Shown piece after piece: positions 17,762 to 25,655 of a DNA stretch of 64,000 nucleotides. Source of the DNA: Sorlinia euscelidii. Lineage in GTDB: Bacteria; Pseudomonadota; Alphaproteobacteria; Acetobacterales; Acetobacteraceae. Both the position numbers and the translations under genes were made by a program. The DNA lies in the NCBI RefSeq assembly GCF_036452155.1, contig NZ_JAWJZY010000003.1. One strand, 5' to 3'. Every line of letters begins with the position of its first letter. The stretch's first letter is position 1. The notes beneath the pieces are model-generated. The model worked only from the letters and a program-made list of their open reading frames with translations. It searched no databases and was not told the DNA's origin.

Positions 17762-18298
17762 CTAATTCATTGTTTTGAGATTGGGGGGCTGGAGCGGTGC
17801 GAAAAGCCCGGTTGCGGCAATCTGCGCCGCGCCACGCTTTTTCTGCGCCTTTTTGCCCATTTCCACGCCATCGGTTTTCAGCATGATCGCCGTTTGGGTG
17901 AGCGCCTTGAGCGACTGAACCCTTGCGGAGAGACTGATGGCTTTAAGCATGGCGTTGCGCCGCGCTTCATTTTTGTCGTTTTTCGTTTCCTGCGTGATGG
18001 CGTTGGCGATTTCGCTCTCATGCGCAGAGACGTCGCCCAACTCTGCGATCATCCGCCGGGTCAGGCCTTTTAGGTCCGGGATGAGATCGGCAGGATTTTC
18101 TGCCGTCTTAGTATCGGTGCGCATCGGGTGCGCAGTGCGCACTTTTTGCGTCAAAACTGCGCACCGCCTGCGCACCCACTTTTCCGAAGAGGCACGTTTC
18201 CGGATGGCGGCCTCGGAAACGCCGAATTGCTTGGCTAAAGCGCGGTTTGACGCGGTTTCAGCCTCCCACGCGGCTTTGATTTTCCTCCATTTGGACAT
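17762..18298 (-). CDS. Terminase small subunit
   Basis: The start at 18298 (MSKWRKIKAAWEAE) gives 178 residues; an in-frame start at 18316 adds six. The N-terminal half holds a helix-turn-helix, NRALAKQFGVSEAAIRKRA, that recognises packaging DNA. The rest is helical and would form the oligomeric ring. It lies directly before the large subunit. Four TGCGCA hexamers lie inside this gene at 18129-18174 and may be its own binding sites. Confidence 0.8.
   Translation of the reverse strand: MSKWRKIKAAWEAETASNRALAKQFGVSEAAIRKRASSEKWVRRRCAVLTQKVRTAHPMRTDTKTAENPADLIPDLKGLTRRMIAELGDVSAHESEIANAITQETKNDKNEARRNAMLKAISLSARVQSLKALTQTAIMLKTDGVEMGKKAQKKRGAAQIAATGLFAPLQPPNLKTMN
18129..18174. repeat. Four TGCGCA hexamers inside the small terminase gene
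   Basis: TGCGCA occurs at 18129, 18136, 18158 and 18169, and the second is part of the palindrome GTGCGCAC. The last three starts are 22 and 11 bases apart, close to whole helical turns. Packaging (pac or cosB) sites often lie in or near the small terminase gene. The cluster is directly visible; its function is inferred. Confidence 0.45.
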
Positions 18299-18312
18299 CG
18301 CAATCAGGTCGA

Positions 18313-18729
18313 TCAAAAACGGCGCTTTTTCTGTTCCGGGAAAAATTTTTTGCGCGTGAGACCCTGTGCGGTGACAGCCCCTTCAAACCGCGTCGAGTTT
18401 TCACGACCCCCGCGGGTAGGGGAGGGAGGGTGCGCAACGGCTCGCGCGGCTTTCATCATTGCGGTCTTCTTCGTATGGCAGGATCCGCACAAAAGCTGCA
18501 CGTTATTGGCGTCAAACGCCGCGCCGCCATCGCGAAGCTCGATAATGTGATCGCCGAAGATACGGCCATCGCTCCGGCCACAGTGCTGACAGCGTCGTCC
18601 GCGGATCCTGAAGAGATATCGCATCAGGCTGCGCCATCGCATCGAGTGATAAATCGGGGCCGCTATTTTCTTCGACACCGGCGCGATCGCCGTCGTCCTC
18701 GCGGGGATACGGGGCTGTAGGCATTTCAC
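18313..18729 (-). CDS. HNH endonuclease next to terminase
   Basis: 138 residues with a clear HNH core: CQHCGRSDGRIFGDHIIELR, then FDANNVQLLCGSCHTKK. Two CxxC pairs bind zinc and the DH/N/H residues form the nick site. HNH proteins beside terminase genes in HK97-like phages assist cutting at cos and are needed for packaging. It is the first gene of the late block, just after a terminator. The N-terminal 40 residues are basic and not conserved. Confidence 0.88.
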   Translation of the reverse strand: MKCLQPRIPARTTAIAPVSKKIAAPIYHSMRWRSLMRYLFRIRGRRCQHCGRSDGRIFGDHIIELRDGGAAFDANNVQLLCGSCHTKKTAMMKAARAVAHPPSPTRGGRENSTRFEGAVTAQGLTRKKFFPEQKKRRF

Positions 18730-18772
18730 AACAGGATCTCTTCATAGCGAGGAAGGAAGGCCTAGAAACGAC

Positions 18773-18794
18773 AAAAGCCGCCTAAGCGGCGGCT
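18773..18794 (-). terminator. Rho-independent terminator before the late genes
   Basis: On the minus strand a perfect 7-bp stem AGCCGCC/GGCGGCT with a five-base loop is followed by TTTT. It lies between the 18,841 gene and the HNH gene, so it could separate early from late leftward transcription and be the target of antitermination. Confidence 0.7.
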
Positions 18795-18840
18795 TCGAAG
18801 TTCATTTTGGCGGAGTTAACCCATTTTGTTTAAAATTAAA

Positions 18841-19419
18841 TCAAGGACGGGCCGGCGTCAACTCTCTCCCGATGCTCAATTGTCGGTCTCGCTGCTTCGC
18901 GCGTTGGCGCTCCTTATAGACCTCATCCAGACGGGTCAGCGTCATGGCGAACTGGGCGGAGACGCGCTTGCGCGCATCGTCCTTTGTGCGTTGCGGCATA
19001 ATGCGTGCGGCCATTTGGACGAAGGTGAGCTCATCGATCAAACCCCATTCGAGCCGACGATGCGCGTCCGAACCGATGGCGTCGCGAATTTCCGCGAGAT
19101 GGCACCAGACCTCCGCCTGAGTCATGCGCCACGAGATTTCGTCATGTTTTACGTGGGCGCTTTGCTGGTCGCGGCGGTCAAAGTCCTGGTAGCCGAAGCG
19201 AGCAAAAAGGTAATCCCGTCGCCACCGACTCGCTGCGGAATAGGCGTCGTCCGAGATGTCACCAGTTTTGAGCAGGGCATCCAGCATCGTGACCACGCGA
19301 CGCGGGTGGCCTCGCGTGAAGTCGGATTTCTGGAGGCGCTCGGGAGTAGGGGCATCGAATGGGCGTTGCGCTGCGGAGGGTGGGCGCGAACTGCTCCGGC
19401 TTCTTTCAGTTTTGGGCAC
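18841..19419 (-). CDS. Phage protein resembling DUF6456, possible late regulator
   Basis: 192 residues starting at GTG 19419, with GAGAGG upstream. The core SAASRWRRDYLFARFGYQDF, the RMTQAEVWCHLAEIRDAIG helix and a final helix (SAQFAMTLTRLDEVY) fit the pattern of DUF6456-like helical proteins found in phages and alphaproteobacteria. The N-terminal 30 residues are basic and disordered. It sits just before the terminator and late block, where a late regulator would be expected. The family call is tentative. Confidence 0.55.
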   Translation of the reverse strand: MPKTERSRSSSRPPSAAQRPFDAPTPERLQKSDFTRGHPRRVVTMLDALLKTGDISDDAYSAASRWRRDYLFARFGYQDFDRRDQQSAHVKHDEISWRMTQAEVWCHLAEIRDAIGSDAHRRLEWGLIDELTFVQMAARIMPQRTKDDARKRVSAQFAMTLTRLDEVYKERQRAKQRDRQLSIGRELTPARP

Positions 19420-19517
19420 GGTTTGCCTCTCAAATATGCGGTGCTGTTAGATTATTTGACGCTAAGGTCAAACCGCTGTTAACTTCAAGCAGAGGGTAAA
19501 AACGAAACCTCCCTTGT

Positions 19518-20651
19518 TCATGTCTCCAATATTTCCAATAAAGGTCCGAACGCGTAAAGTGCGGCCCTCCGTCCGGATGGGGCGGCCACGACCCGCAAGA
19601 TATTCGCGTCGGCCAAGCGTTTAGAGATCACCCGCGCCGTCGCCGCTGGAATTTTAGAGGTTTTGATAAAAGTATTATTATAGAAAAAGGGCTTCGAGAA
19701 CACGAAATCTAAAACTTGGTCGTGGTATTGCGTCTTCAAGACTTCTCTAAATGCTTTACGCATCAGATTATATAACTCGAAGATGCTATCGACGGTCTTG
19801 GTATTGGCTTTAGCTTGTTCTTGCAATGCTTCGAGGAAGAAAATGATCCATCCCTCCCAATCGCCGTCCTTGGACACGGCGCGCATCTTTTCGATATATT
19901 CATCTCGGTGGTCTTCGAAGTAGCCCGAGACGTAAAAGTAAGGCTCCTCCAAGACGCCAAGTTTCCACAGCATGAGTGTGATGAGCATGCGTCCTATGCG
20001 GCCGTTTCCATCTTGGAACGGGTGCAGGGCTTCGAATTCCACATGAGCAATTGCCGTGCGCAATATAGGGCTTATCGTCGGGTCATTGATATACTTAAAC
20101 AGTTCGCCCATTGCCGGCACAACGAAGTCGGGCCGGGCGGGCACGAAGGATATTTTGCCGCGTCGTTCAGAACCGATGAAATTTTGCTCCGTTTTGTAGC
20201 TCCCGGGGTTTTTCGCTGCTCCGCGTCCGAAGGAAAGTAAATGCTGATGCGCTGTTCGCACCAGATGTTCGTTAAGAGGGGATCCTTGAGAAAGTAAAGC
20301 CTGCGCTTCGTTCATGACGCGTGAATAAAGATATGTCTCAATCGTGTCGTTTCGCGCCTCTTTATAAGGGTTCCGGCTTCCAGAGTCTTCGTCTGCTTGA
20401 AGGCGGTAGATTTCCCCAATGGTAGCGATTGTTCCCTCCATTCTAGATGATGCAACAGCGTCTTGCGCTCTTAATGGGGCCACTAAAAGGGCCGCATTGA
20501 CCATCCCTGTCATCTTAGCATCGTATCTTGCCAGAGTCCTCGAAGCCTCTTCCATAGGCCTGAAAAGTTTCTCCCAATCCAAAGAATCAGGAGGAAATCG
20601 GCCGTAGTGATATGTCACCGCGTCGGAGAGGTTGGAGGCTTTGTCGCTCAT
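19518..20651 (-). CDS. Fic family protein (class II adenylyltransferase type)
   Basis: 377 residues. A Fic_N domain (about 10-90) holds the inhibitory motif SSRMEG (residues 68-73), which blocks the active site in class II Fic proteins. The Fic core has the canonical HPFQDGNGR at about 210-218, so it should be able to transfer AMP or a similar group to target proteins. The C-terminus (about 320-377) looks like a winged helix (VISKRLADANILRVVAAPSG). The region is AT-richer than the flanking phage genes and stands alone, so it is probably cargo. Upstream, in the same transcript orientation, lie three structured 70-bp repeats. The target is unknown; the intact motif suggests activity. Confidence 0.88.
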   Translation of the reverse strand: MSDKASNLSDAVTYHYGRFPPDSLDWEKLFRPMEEASRTLARYDAKMTGMVNAALLVAPLRAQDAVASSRMEGTIATIGEIYRLQADEDSGSRNPYKEARNDTIETYLYSRVMNEAQALLSQGSPLNEHLVRTAHQHLLSFGRGAAKNPGSYKTEQNFIGSERRGKISFVPARPDFVVPAMGELFKYINDPTISPILRTAIAHVEFEALHPFQDGNGRIGRMLITLMLWKLGVLEEPYFYVSGYFEDHRDEYIEKMRAVSKDGDWEGWIIFFLEALQEQAKANTKTVDSIFELYNLMRKAFREVLKTQYHDQVLDFVFSKPFFYNNTFIKTSKIPAATARVISKRLADANILRVVAAPSGRRAALYAFGPLLEILET

Positions 20652-20709
20652 CTGGTAGGATTTCCCATCGTCTAGCTCCGTAAGTGTTAGCGTATATTAT
20701 ATCTAGAAA

Positions 20710-20929
20710 GTTTGACAACAGATTTGGCCTCAATCTCGTTGTCAAACTCCGTAGACGATGGTGAAGAGATATCTACGAGGTTTGATAACAGGATTAGCTC
20801 CAGTTTCGTTGTCAAACTCCGTAGACGATGGTGAAGAGATATCTACGAGGTTTGATAACAGGTTTAGCCTCAATCTCGTTGTCAAACTCCGTAGACGATG
20901 GTGAGGAGATATTTACGAAGTTTGATAAC
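20710..20929. repeat. Three tandem 70-bp repeats with paired hairpins upstream of fic
   Basis: The period is exactly 70 bases. Left arms GTTTGAYAAC start at 20710, 20780, 20850 and 20920; right arms GTTGTCAAAC start at 20738, 20808 and 20878. Each unit therefore has a 10-bp inverted repeat, and in the first unit it is extended by AGATT/AATCT. Between units, CGTAGA and TCTACG form a second inverted repeat with a 16-base loop (degenerate in the third copy). The array lies 59 bases upstream of the Fic start and would be transcribed before it from a leftward promoter. No convincing protein is encoded here. Confidence 0.85.
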
Positions 20930-21115
20930 AAAGAAAGATCCGATTTGGTCATCAAGATTGATTTGAGCACGACCTTTGAAGTACGTGCTCTCCTCGGTTC
21001 GGAGGTTTGAGTATTGTCCGGCATAACTATCGGGTTTCCTTTCATGTCTTAAACTTTGATAAAAAACCGTCATTTGAAGGCGGCGGCTCAAACGCTGATC
21101 GCTCTCTTCACCTCA

Positions 21116-21655
21116 TCACCCCCGACTCACTCGGGCGACAAACGCCGCAGCTCGTGGGAAACGAGCTTGCATGAGGTTCATCCACAGGCCCCTTCGGCGT
21201 GCCTGGCATCGCGCATCGATGGCGTGCTCGTCGTCATGCAGCCACCCTCGTGCCTCATTGCGTTCCCAGACGTCCACCCAAGCTTTCTCCTCAGACGTCA
21301 AAGTTCGGTAGGCGCGGCCACGCGATTTCTCAACTCCGGGCAGATATTGCGCGCCGCGCCAATTCTCACCAACCTGGTCACGGAGCGGCTTAAAGGCGGG
21401 AAACCATTCGTGCCGCCCTGCCACGGCGAAGAGAGAAGCTTTGCTGAAGGCCGCGATTGGCAGGTCGGACAGGGTCAGCCCTTCGGCGAAATCGGCCAGG
21501 GTGGCGGCGCGGGTGGGTTCGTCGCTGTTGGGGAAGCGTGTCAGGCGTGACAAGCGCCATAACCAGGCGGAAATATGTTTTCGTCGAAGGGCCTGCGCCG
21601 CATCCTTTTCAGCTTCGCGCGAGGTTGGATGCCCGCAGGCGGTCAGTGCAGACAT
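21116..21655 (-). CDS. Hypothetical phage protein (179 aa)
   Basis: Start chosen at 21655, where GGAGGGAGC lies ten bases upstream; the gene overlaps the end of the DUF1376 gene. The sequence is rich in Arg, Trp and Ala with helical segments (ALRRKHISAWLWRLSRL; YRTLTSEEKAWVDVWERNEA). I do not recognise a family. As the last gene of the leftward early operon it may serve replication or takeover of the host. Confidence 0.55.
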   Translation of the reverse strand: MSALTACGHPTSREAEKDAAQALRRKHISAWLWRLSRLTRFPNSDEPTRAATLADFAEGLTLSDLPIAAFSKASLFAVAGRHEWFPAFKPLRDQVGENWRGAQYLPGVEKSRGRAYRTLTSEEKAWVDVWERNEARGWLHDDEHAIDARCQARRRGLWMNLMQARFPRAAAFVARVSRG

Positions 21656-22458
21656 GCTTGCTCCCTCCGACATTGCTCGTGGTAGACGCGAAGAGGTGCA
21701 TCAAGATCAACCTCATCCAATCCGAACCTCGCCACCGAAGCTTGAATCAGCGGAGGAATGCGATGACGCAGAGAGGCGGTAATCCAGGCGATGGGGTCGG
21801 CCGGTCGCTGCTCGACCGCTTCCGCGATGACCTTGTTGACGAGATGCGCCTCATCTTTGCAGGCCTTAAGCCATCGTCCGATCACGGGTCGGCATTGCGG
21901 TGGCGGCTTGCCCGTGAGGCGCGAGACATTGTCGAGACCTGTTCGAAATAAAATCTGGCGCTGATCTGGAGGCGGTTTCTCGTCAATGACAGGCGGCGAA
22001 TGGCGACGCGCCGTCGCGTCATCTGAACGAAGTGAAGATGGTACTTCTGTGAACTGTGTACTGTGTTCTGCTTCCGCAGATGCAATTGCATCCGTTATGC
22101 AGTCATTTTGTTCCTCTTTTGTTTTAGCCTTACGCCATCTCTTGCCCGCGGCCTCACGCCGTTTCTGGCTCTTATCCGCCGATTTTTCACGTTCGTTCTC
22201 AAGGCGGCGATTGACCAGATTGCCTTCCGCATCCGCTACAAAATGGCCCCGCAAACCGGGCCAAATTTCACGCAGAAACGACTTTCGGTCCATGCCCAGC
22301 AGTCGTGCGAGTATATCCGCATTATCGGGAAGCGGCCCGTTGATCCACTCTTCACTAAGGAGTGAGATGAGTGCCCCGATCTGCGCCAGTGTCAGGCGCG
22401 TCGTGCCGTCCCGAAAGTCACGTGGGTAAAAGGCGAACCATGGAAAATCATGTGTCAT
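21643..22458 (-). CDS. DUF1376 (YdaU-like) phage replication-region protein
   Basis: 271 residues from ATG 22458. The N-terminus FPWFAFYPRDFRDGTTRLTL followed by LISLLSEEWINGPLPDNADI is the DUF1376/YdaU signature. A basic linker (KSQKRREAAGKRWRKAKTK) and a C-terminal part with a helical domain follow (ADPIAWITASLRHR). Such proteins occur at the place of replication initiators in many prophages and are suspected to act in replication; this is not proven. The gene overlaps the methyltransferase gene by eleven bases. Confidence 0.75.
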   Translation of the reverse strand: MTHDFPWFAFYPRDFRDGTTRLTLAQIGALISLLSEEWINGPLPDNADILARLLGMDRKSFLREIWPGLRGHFVADAEGNLVNRRLENEREKSADKSQKRREAAGKRWRKAKTKEEQNDCITDAIASAEAEHSTQFTEVPSSLRSDDATARRHSPPVIDEKPPPDQRQILFRTGLDNVSRLTGKPPPQCRPVIGRWLKACKDEAHLVNKVIAEAVEQRPADPIAWITASLRHRIPPLIQASVARFGLDEVDLDAPLRVYHEQCRREQACLH

Positions 22459-23074
22459 GGTGGGTCTCTTCAAAGAGGGGAGAGGTTTCGCGACGGGCTT
22501 GCGCACCCCGTTTGTGCGGAAGGTGCTGAAAAATGCATGAGCCGGTATGGGCGTGCTGAAACACGAACCACGCATATTCCGTCATGCCGCTTCCGCGTGG
22601 CGGCATGTCGCCAGGCAGCATGGAAATGCGCGGCACCAGGTGCCAGATGCGCGCCAGGGGCCTGGTCTTGAAAAACAGGTAGCGCTTTTCTGATCCGAGG
22701 AAATTAAGCGGCAGGAGCACGCAAACCCGGTCTGTCGTGTTTTCCAGCGCGCATTCGATGAAGGCTTGCGCCTCCCGAAATGGTGGGTTGGTAATGACGC
22801 TGTCCGGACGCCACCGCGGCAAGGATGTGGCGTAGGGTGCGAGTTCGAGGACGTCATCCCACCTTTTGACGATATCGCTCGTGACCATTTTTGCCGTGTG
22901 GCGGGGTGTGTCGGCATAAGTGAGGGGGATGGTGCCCCTGCCGCAACACGGATCCATGACGCGCCCGATGAAAGGGGATTCGACCTCCAGCAGGGCTTCG
23001 ATGACGCCGGGTGGCTCGACATACCAGTCATCCGGGTGGCGCCGGTAAGGAGAGGTTTGACGGCCTATATTCAT
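22448..23074 (-). CDS. Phage DNA adenine methyltransferase-like protein
   Basis: 208 residues from ATG 23074 (GAGG eight bases upstream). Motif I is VMDPCCGRGTIPL (about 35) and the catalytic motif IV is ITNPPF (about 95), typical of N6-adenine amino-methyltransferases of the phage Dam/EcoKI-like group. VCVLLPLNFLGSEKRY continues the fold. It has no clear target recognition domain. It could modify phage DNA to avoid host restriction. No restriction partner is present. Confidence 0.82.
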   Translation of the reverse strand: MNIGRQTSPYRRHPDDWYVEPPGVIEALLEVESPFIGRVMDPCCGRGTIPLTYADTPRHTAKMVTSDIVKRWDDVLELAPYATSLPRWRPDSVITNPPFREAQAFIECALENTTDRVCVLLPLNFLGSEKRYLFFKTRPLARIWHLVPRISMLPGDMPPRGSGMTEYAWFVFQHAHTGSCIFQHLPHKRGAQARRETSPLFEETHHDT

Positions 23075-23183
23075 GAAGTCGCCTCGCCATGTGCCGGCCG
23101 CCCGGTCATCCATTGATGTAAAGTCAGTGTCGCATCGCGCATGACATCAGAACTCTCTTTTGAAGGAGGGTGGCGCGCGGCCA

Positions 23184-23384
23184 TCAATCCCGTCTTTGCA
23201 AAGCTTTAGCGAGGGTTCTTACGGAAATGCCTCGCATATTATCGTCCAGCCGCATAAGATCGTGCAAAAACTCGTAAGTTACGCGAAGGCGATCCGTGCC
23301 ATCGGAATCCATCGGCTCAACCTCATCAATCGCGCTGGCGATGGCGAGATGATGGAGGCGGGTTTTCCTCATTCTCAGCCTCAC
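23184..23384 (-). CDS. Small hypothetical phage protein (66 aa)
   Basis: Starts at GTG 23384 in a GTGA overlap with the GapR-like gene stop, or at ATG 23372. It is charged and helical (VTYEFLHDLMRLDDNMRGIS, VRTLAKALQRRD). No family recognised. The coupling to the GapR-like gene suggests the same transcript and perhaps a related task. Confidence 0.5.
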   Translation of the reverse strand: MRLRMRKTRLHHLAIASAIDEVEPMDSDGTDRLRVTYEFLHDLMRLDDNMRGISVRTLAKALQRRD

Positions 23385-23671
23385 ATGCCTAAAGCGTGTC
23401 GATAGATGTCGAGCAGGTTTTCAGCCTCCTCCACATCTGCCGGGTTCTGTTGGCGGATACGCAACAAGTGCTTGAGCACTTTGATGTCGAAGCCCGATGA
23501 CCTGGCTTCAACGAAGATGTCCTTCACGTCGCCACCGATGGCTTTCCGCTCTTCCTCCAACCGCTCAATGCGAAGGATGATGGATATGAGACGCGTGGCG
23601 TCGATCCCGCCAGCTTGCTTTGGTGCCGGATCGGCTTTGGATACGTTGTCAACGCGGATTTCAGCCGACAT
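23381..23671 (-). CDS. GapR-like (DUF2312) DNA-binding protein
   Basis: 96 residues. ILRIERLEEERKAIGGDVKD and ARSSGFDIKVLKHLLRIR followed by a C-terminal LLDIYRHALGM are the DUF2312/GapR signature. Cellular GapR of alphaproteobacteria clamps overtwisted, AT-rich DNA ahead of replication forks and helps topoisomerases. A phage copy in the early operon probably supports phage replication or competes with the host protein. The start shares a base with the stop of the upstream HTH gene (TGATG). Confidence 0.85.
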   Translation of the reverse strand: MSAEIRVDNVSKADPAPKQAGGIDATRLISIILRIERLEEERKAIGGDVKDIFVEARSSGFDIKVLKHLLRIRQQNPADVEEAENLLDIYRHALGM

Positions 23672-23940
23672 CAAGGCGTGCCCCGCAAATCAAAATAGGC
23701 CTCAACGCGGCTGATGCCGGCAGCCTCAAGAATGTCATTGGGGATGACGCGGAAAACCGAGTTCAGGGCTTGATTGACCCGAACGTGGCACAATCCGTGT
23801 GCGCGCGCGAATTCCATCTGCGCACCGTGATGAAAGCCGATCCTGGCGCGCAGGAGAGGAAAGACGTCTCGCTTATCAATTTGCCTAAATGAGGTCGTCA
23901 GATCGCCAAAAAATAAAGCATTGCTTAAGTTCGTGCGCAT
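23671..23940 (-). CDS. Small HTH-like phage regulator (89 aa)
   Basis: ATG 23940 is preceded by AGGAGG at good spacing. The C-terminal half, MEFARAHGLCHVRVNQALN followed by DILEAAGISRVEAYF, looks like the helix-turn-helix of small Cro-like proteins (compare FAxxxGVSxxYVSDVLNG). It is the first well-supported gene of the leftward early operon after the Cro-like gene. Its target is unknown. Confidence 0.55.
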   Translation of the reverse strand: MRTNLSNALFFGDLTTSFRQIDKRDVFPLLRARIGFHHGAQMEFARAHGLCHVRVNQALNSVFRVIPNDILEAAGISRVEAYFDLRGTP

Positions 23941-23958
23941 AAAACCTCCTCTCGTCAC

Positions 23959-24499
23959 GGTAAAATTTGCTTATCTCAAGTTAAGTTGTGGGATAATCGA
24001 CAAGACTTATGGAATGAGCCGTGAATGAATTCCGCGTTTTGACGATTTATAAAATGGTATAAGCTGTAATTCAGCGCAGGACTCGCGATATGAGCGATTT
24101 TTTGCGTATTATATACAGTAAAAGGTAAGTTGGAATGACGAGGAACATGACCCGCGAGGGTCTTATATGGAAAATTGCAGAAACAATTTCCGTCGTGGAG
24201 GGCAAGCCTATCGGCCTGAACCGGACGGAAAATCCGGAACGAACCTACATCGTCGATCTCTTCAGATCCGTCATACGTGTCGTTGATGGCAAAAAGCTGA
24301 CCACGTCTGACAGGACGGGGGTGAGGCTGTTTGACGATGAAGAAGATGATTATTGACGCGTCGGGCTTTTGACAGGCGGTGAGGGGTTCGCTCCCCTTGG
24401 CGGACGGAGTGCGAGTTGCGCTTCCGGCCGTCCGGAGGGCGGGGGTGATGATTTTCGGAGCGAGTGGCTGTGAGGACGGACACGCAAAGCGTTCGATCA
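23959..24499. other. Early leader region, mostly non-coding
   Basis: About 540 bases between the Cro-like gene and the next leftward gene. It contains one plausible small gene on the plus strand (24,135-24,356). The rest is AT-rich on the left and GC-rich on the right. A 174-codon minus-strand frame exists but does not look like a protein. It may hold a leader for antitermination or an immunity RNA. Confidence 0.35.
24135..24356 (+). CDS. Small hypothetical protein (73 aa)
   Basis: Encoded against the surrounding early operon. AAGG lies upstream of the ATG. The product has a helix (GLIWKIAETISVVEGKP), a central strand region and a strongly acidic tail ending FDDEEDDY, which is common in small phage inhibitors and DNA mimics. 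No family is recognised. It could be spurious, but codon use and composition look protein-like. Confidence 0.4.
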   Translation: MTRNMTREGLIWKIAETISVVEGKPIGLNRTENPERTYIVDLFRSVIRVVDGKKLTTSDRTGVRLFDDEEDDY

Positions 24500-24763
24500 T
24501 CAGCCCGACTTCCTGGACGCGTTTGACGGAATGGAAATGATTTTACGTTCCGCTTCATCCTCATCCGGCGCCAATTGGGGTTGCCTGATATATAAGTCGG
24601 GCCGCAACGCTTCACGGGGTATGCCCGTTATTTGTTCAATCTTCACCAGATGCCTATCAGGGACGCGTTTCCATTTGAGGACAGAACCATGAAATTTGAG
24701 ACCCAAAGCTTTGGCGAGCTTGGGCGATCCACCGCCTGCCTTGATGACGAATTTCATATCCAT
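24500..24763 (-). CDS. Cro/YdaS-like phage regulator
   Basis: 87 residues from ATG 24763. AGGGSPKLAKALGLKFHGSV then WKRVPDRHLVKIEQITGIP and ALRPDLY are the signature of YdaS/Cro-type regulators. It is the first leftward gene of the switch, divergent from an XRE-type gene. It should bind sites between the two and favour the lytic state. The promoter is TTGACA at 24798-24793 with TAGCAA 18 bases further. Confidence 0.85.
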   Translation of the reverse strand: MDMKFVIKAGGGSPKLAKALGLKFHGSVLKWKRVPDRHLVKIEQITGIPREALRPDLYIRQPQLAPDEDEAERKIISIPSNASRKSG

Positions 24764-24766
24764 GGT

Positions 24767-24811
24767 TTTTGCTACCAAAAGAAGCAATATTCTGTCAACG
24801 TAAATTGCTAC
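24767..24811. promoter_or_regulatory. Early switch promoter and operator half-sites
   Basis: Minus-strand TTGACA (24798-24793), an 18-base spacer and TAGCAA (24774-24769) form the leftward promoter. TTTTGCTACC at 24767-24776 and TTGCTAC at 24805-24811 are related operator half-sites, and the first overlaps the -10 box. The same half-site occurs as an inverted repeat near 26.4 kb. The binding protein is inferred. Confidence 0.55.
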
Positions 24812-24855
24812 AGATGCGGAACGCAGGTTTGACGCGCCTATCCTATGCTGCCCGA

Positions 24856-25188
24856 ATGCAAAATACGTTCGGCGCGCGGCTGCGGGCCCTCAGAAAACAG
24901 CGGAAATTAACGCAAGTGGAGGCAGCCGAGGCGATAGGGGTTGGACGTCCCTACCTTTCCCTCATGGAGCTTGATCTCCGCGACGGTAACTTCGACATTG
25001 TAAAAGCCGCGGCAGATTTTTTCGGCGTCACCGTCGATTACCTTGTTTATGGTGGCGTATCCGACAAGTCCGGCAGCGACGTTCCATCGGACGAGGCCGA
25101 GCTGCTGGCTTTGTGGCGAAGATTATCGGATGACGATAAGGCCATCGTGTTGACGCTCATGGAATCCATGTTGAAGCGAAGGTCTTAG
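24856..25188 (+). CDS. XRE-family HTH regulator, CI-like
   Basis: 110 residues starting at ATG 24856. The HTH is complete: FGARLRALRKQRKLTQVEAA, EAIGVGRPYLSLMELDLRD, then FFGVTVDYLVYGG. The tail (LLALWRRLSDDDKAIVLTLM) is a short helical oligomerisation segment and there is no peptidase domain, so it cannot be cleaved in the SOS manner. Divergent from the Cro-like gene, it may be the intact repressor of this element, possibly taking over from the broken S24 repressor. Confidence 0.85.
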   Translation: MQNTFGARLRALRKQRKLTQVEAAEAIGVGRPYLSLMELDLRDGNFDIVKAAADFFGVTVDYLVYGGVSDKSGSDVPSDEAELLALWRRLSDDDKAIVLTLMESMLKRRS

Positions 25189-25210
25189 CCGGTCGCGAAA
25201 GGACGCTCCC

Positions 25211-25633
25211 TTGAGTGACGCGCAAAATGAGGACCATTTACTGCAAATTCTTGACGCACTGTGTGCGGATGTCGGTGTTTCGCGACGCCGACTGAGTTTG
25301 ATGGCAGGTCTAAGTGACTCAGCTGTGAAGCATGTCGCTCATGGATCGTCCCGAAGTCCACGAGTCGAGACATAGGCGCGCCTTTCAAAGGCGGCCTCAA
25401 GAAATTTCACGATGTTTCTCGGTAAGCATTGTTTACGCGCCCATGTGAGTGCGTCGCACATTGATGGGGGCTTGGAGAAGCCGGCAATTGTGTCTCTCAA
25501 GCGTTTCGCGGCGGACTTCACGCACGTTGAGCAGGAGATACGATGGTTAGAGACTTGGCGAGACATGTCTCAGGCGCAGCGGAGAAGGGCGACCGCACTT
25601 CTCAAAGCTATGTCTGAGGCTGATGAGAGCTGA
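25211..25633 (+). pseudogene. HTH regulator gene interrupted by one in-frame amber codon
   Basis: A TTG start at 25211 with AAAGGA upstream opens a frame that reads QILDALCADVGVSRRRLSLM and AGLSDSAVKHVAHGSSRSP, a clear XRE-type HTH. A TAG at 25373-25375 stops it after RVET. The same frame then continues as ARLSKAASRNF to 25633, ending EIRWLETWRDMSQAQRRRAT, which resembles the tail of the neighbouring XRE protein. RVET-L-ARLSKAA would be a typical HTH continuation, so one TTG-to-TAG change would explain the stop. Alternatives are amber suppression or expression of the two halves. Confidence 0.7.
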
Positions 25634-25655
25634 ATCAAGGTAAAATTCTCCCTTA

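Noticed and set aside
18826..19482. Plus-strand protein of 218 aa
   Set aside because: It is antisense to a better protein on the minus strand with a ribosome binding site and operon context.
20710..20929. CRISPR array
   Set aside because: The 70-bp units are nearly identical throughout, with no variable spacers, and no cas genes are present.
23976..24500. Minus-strand protein of 174 aa in the early leader
   Set aside because: Composition is not protein-like, there is no ribosome binding site and no recognisable motif.
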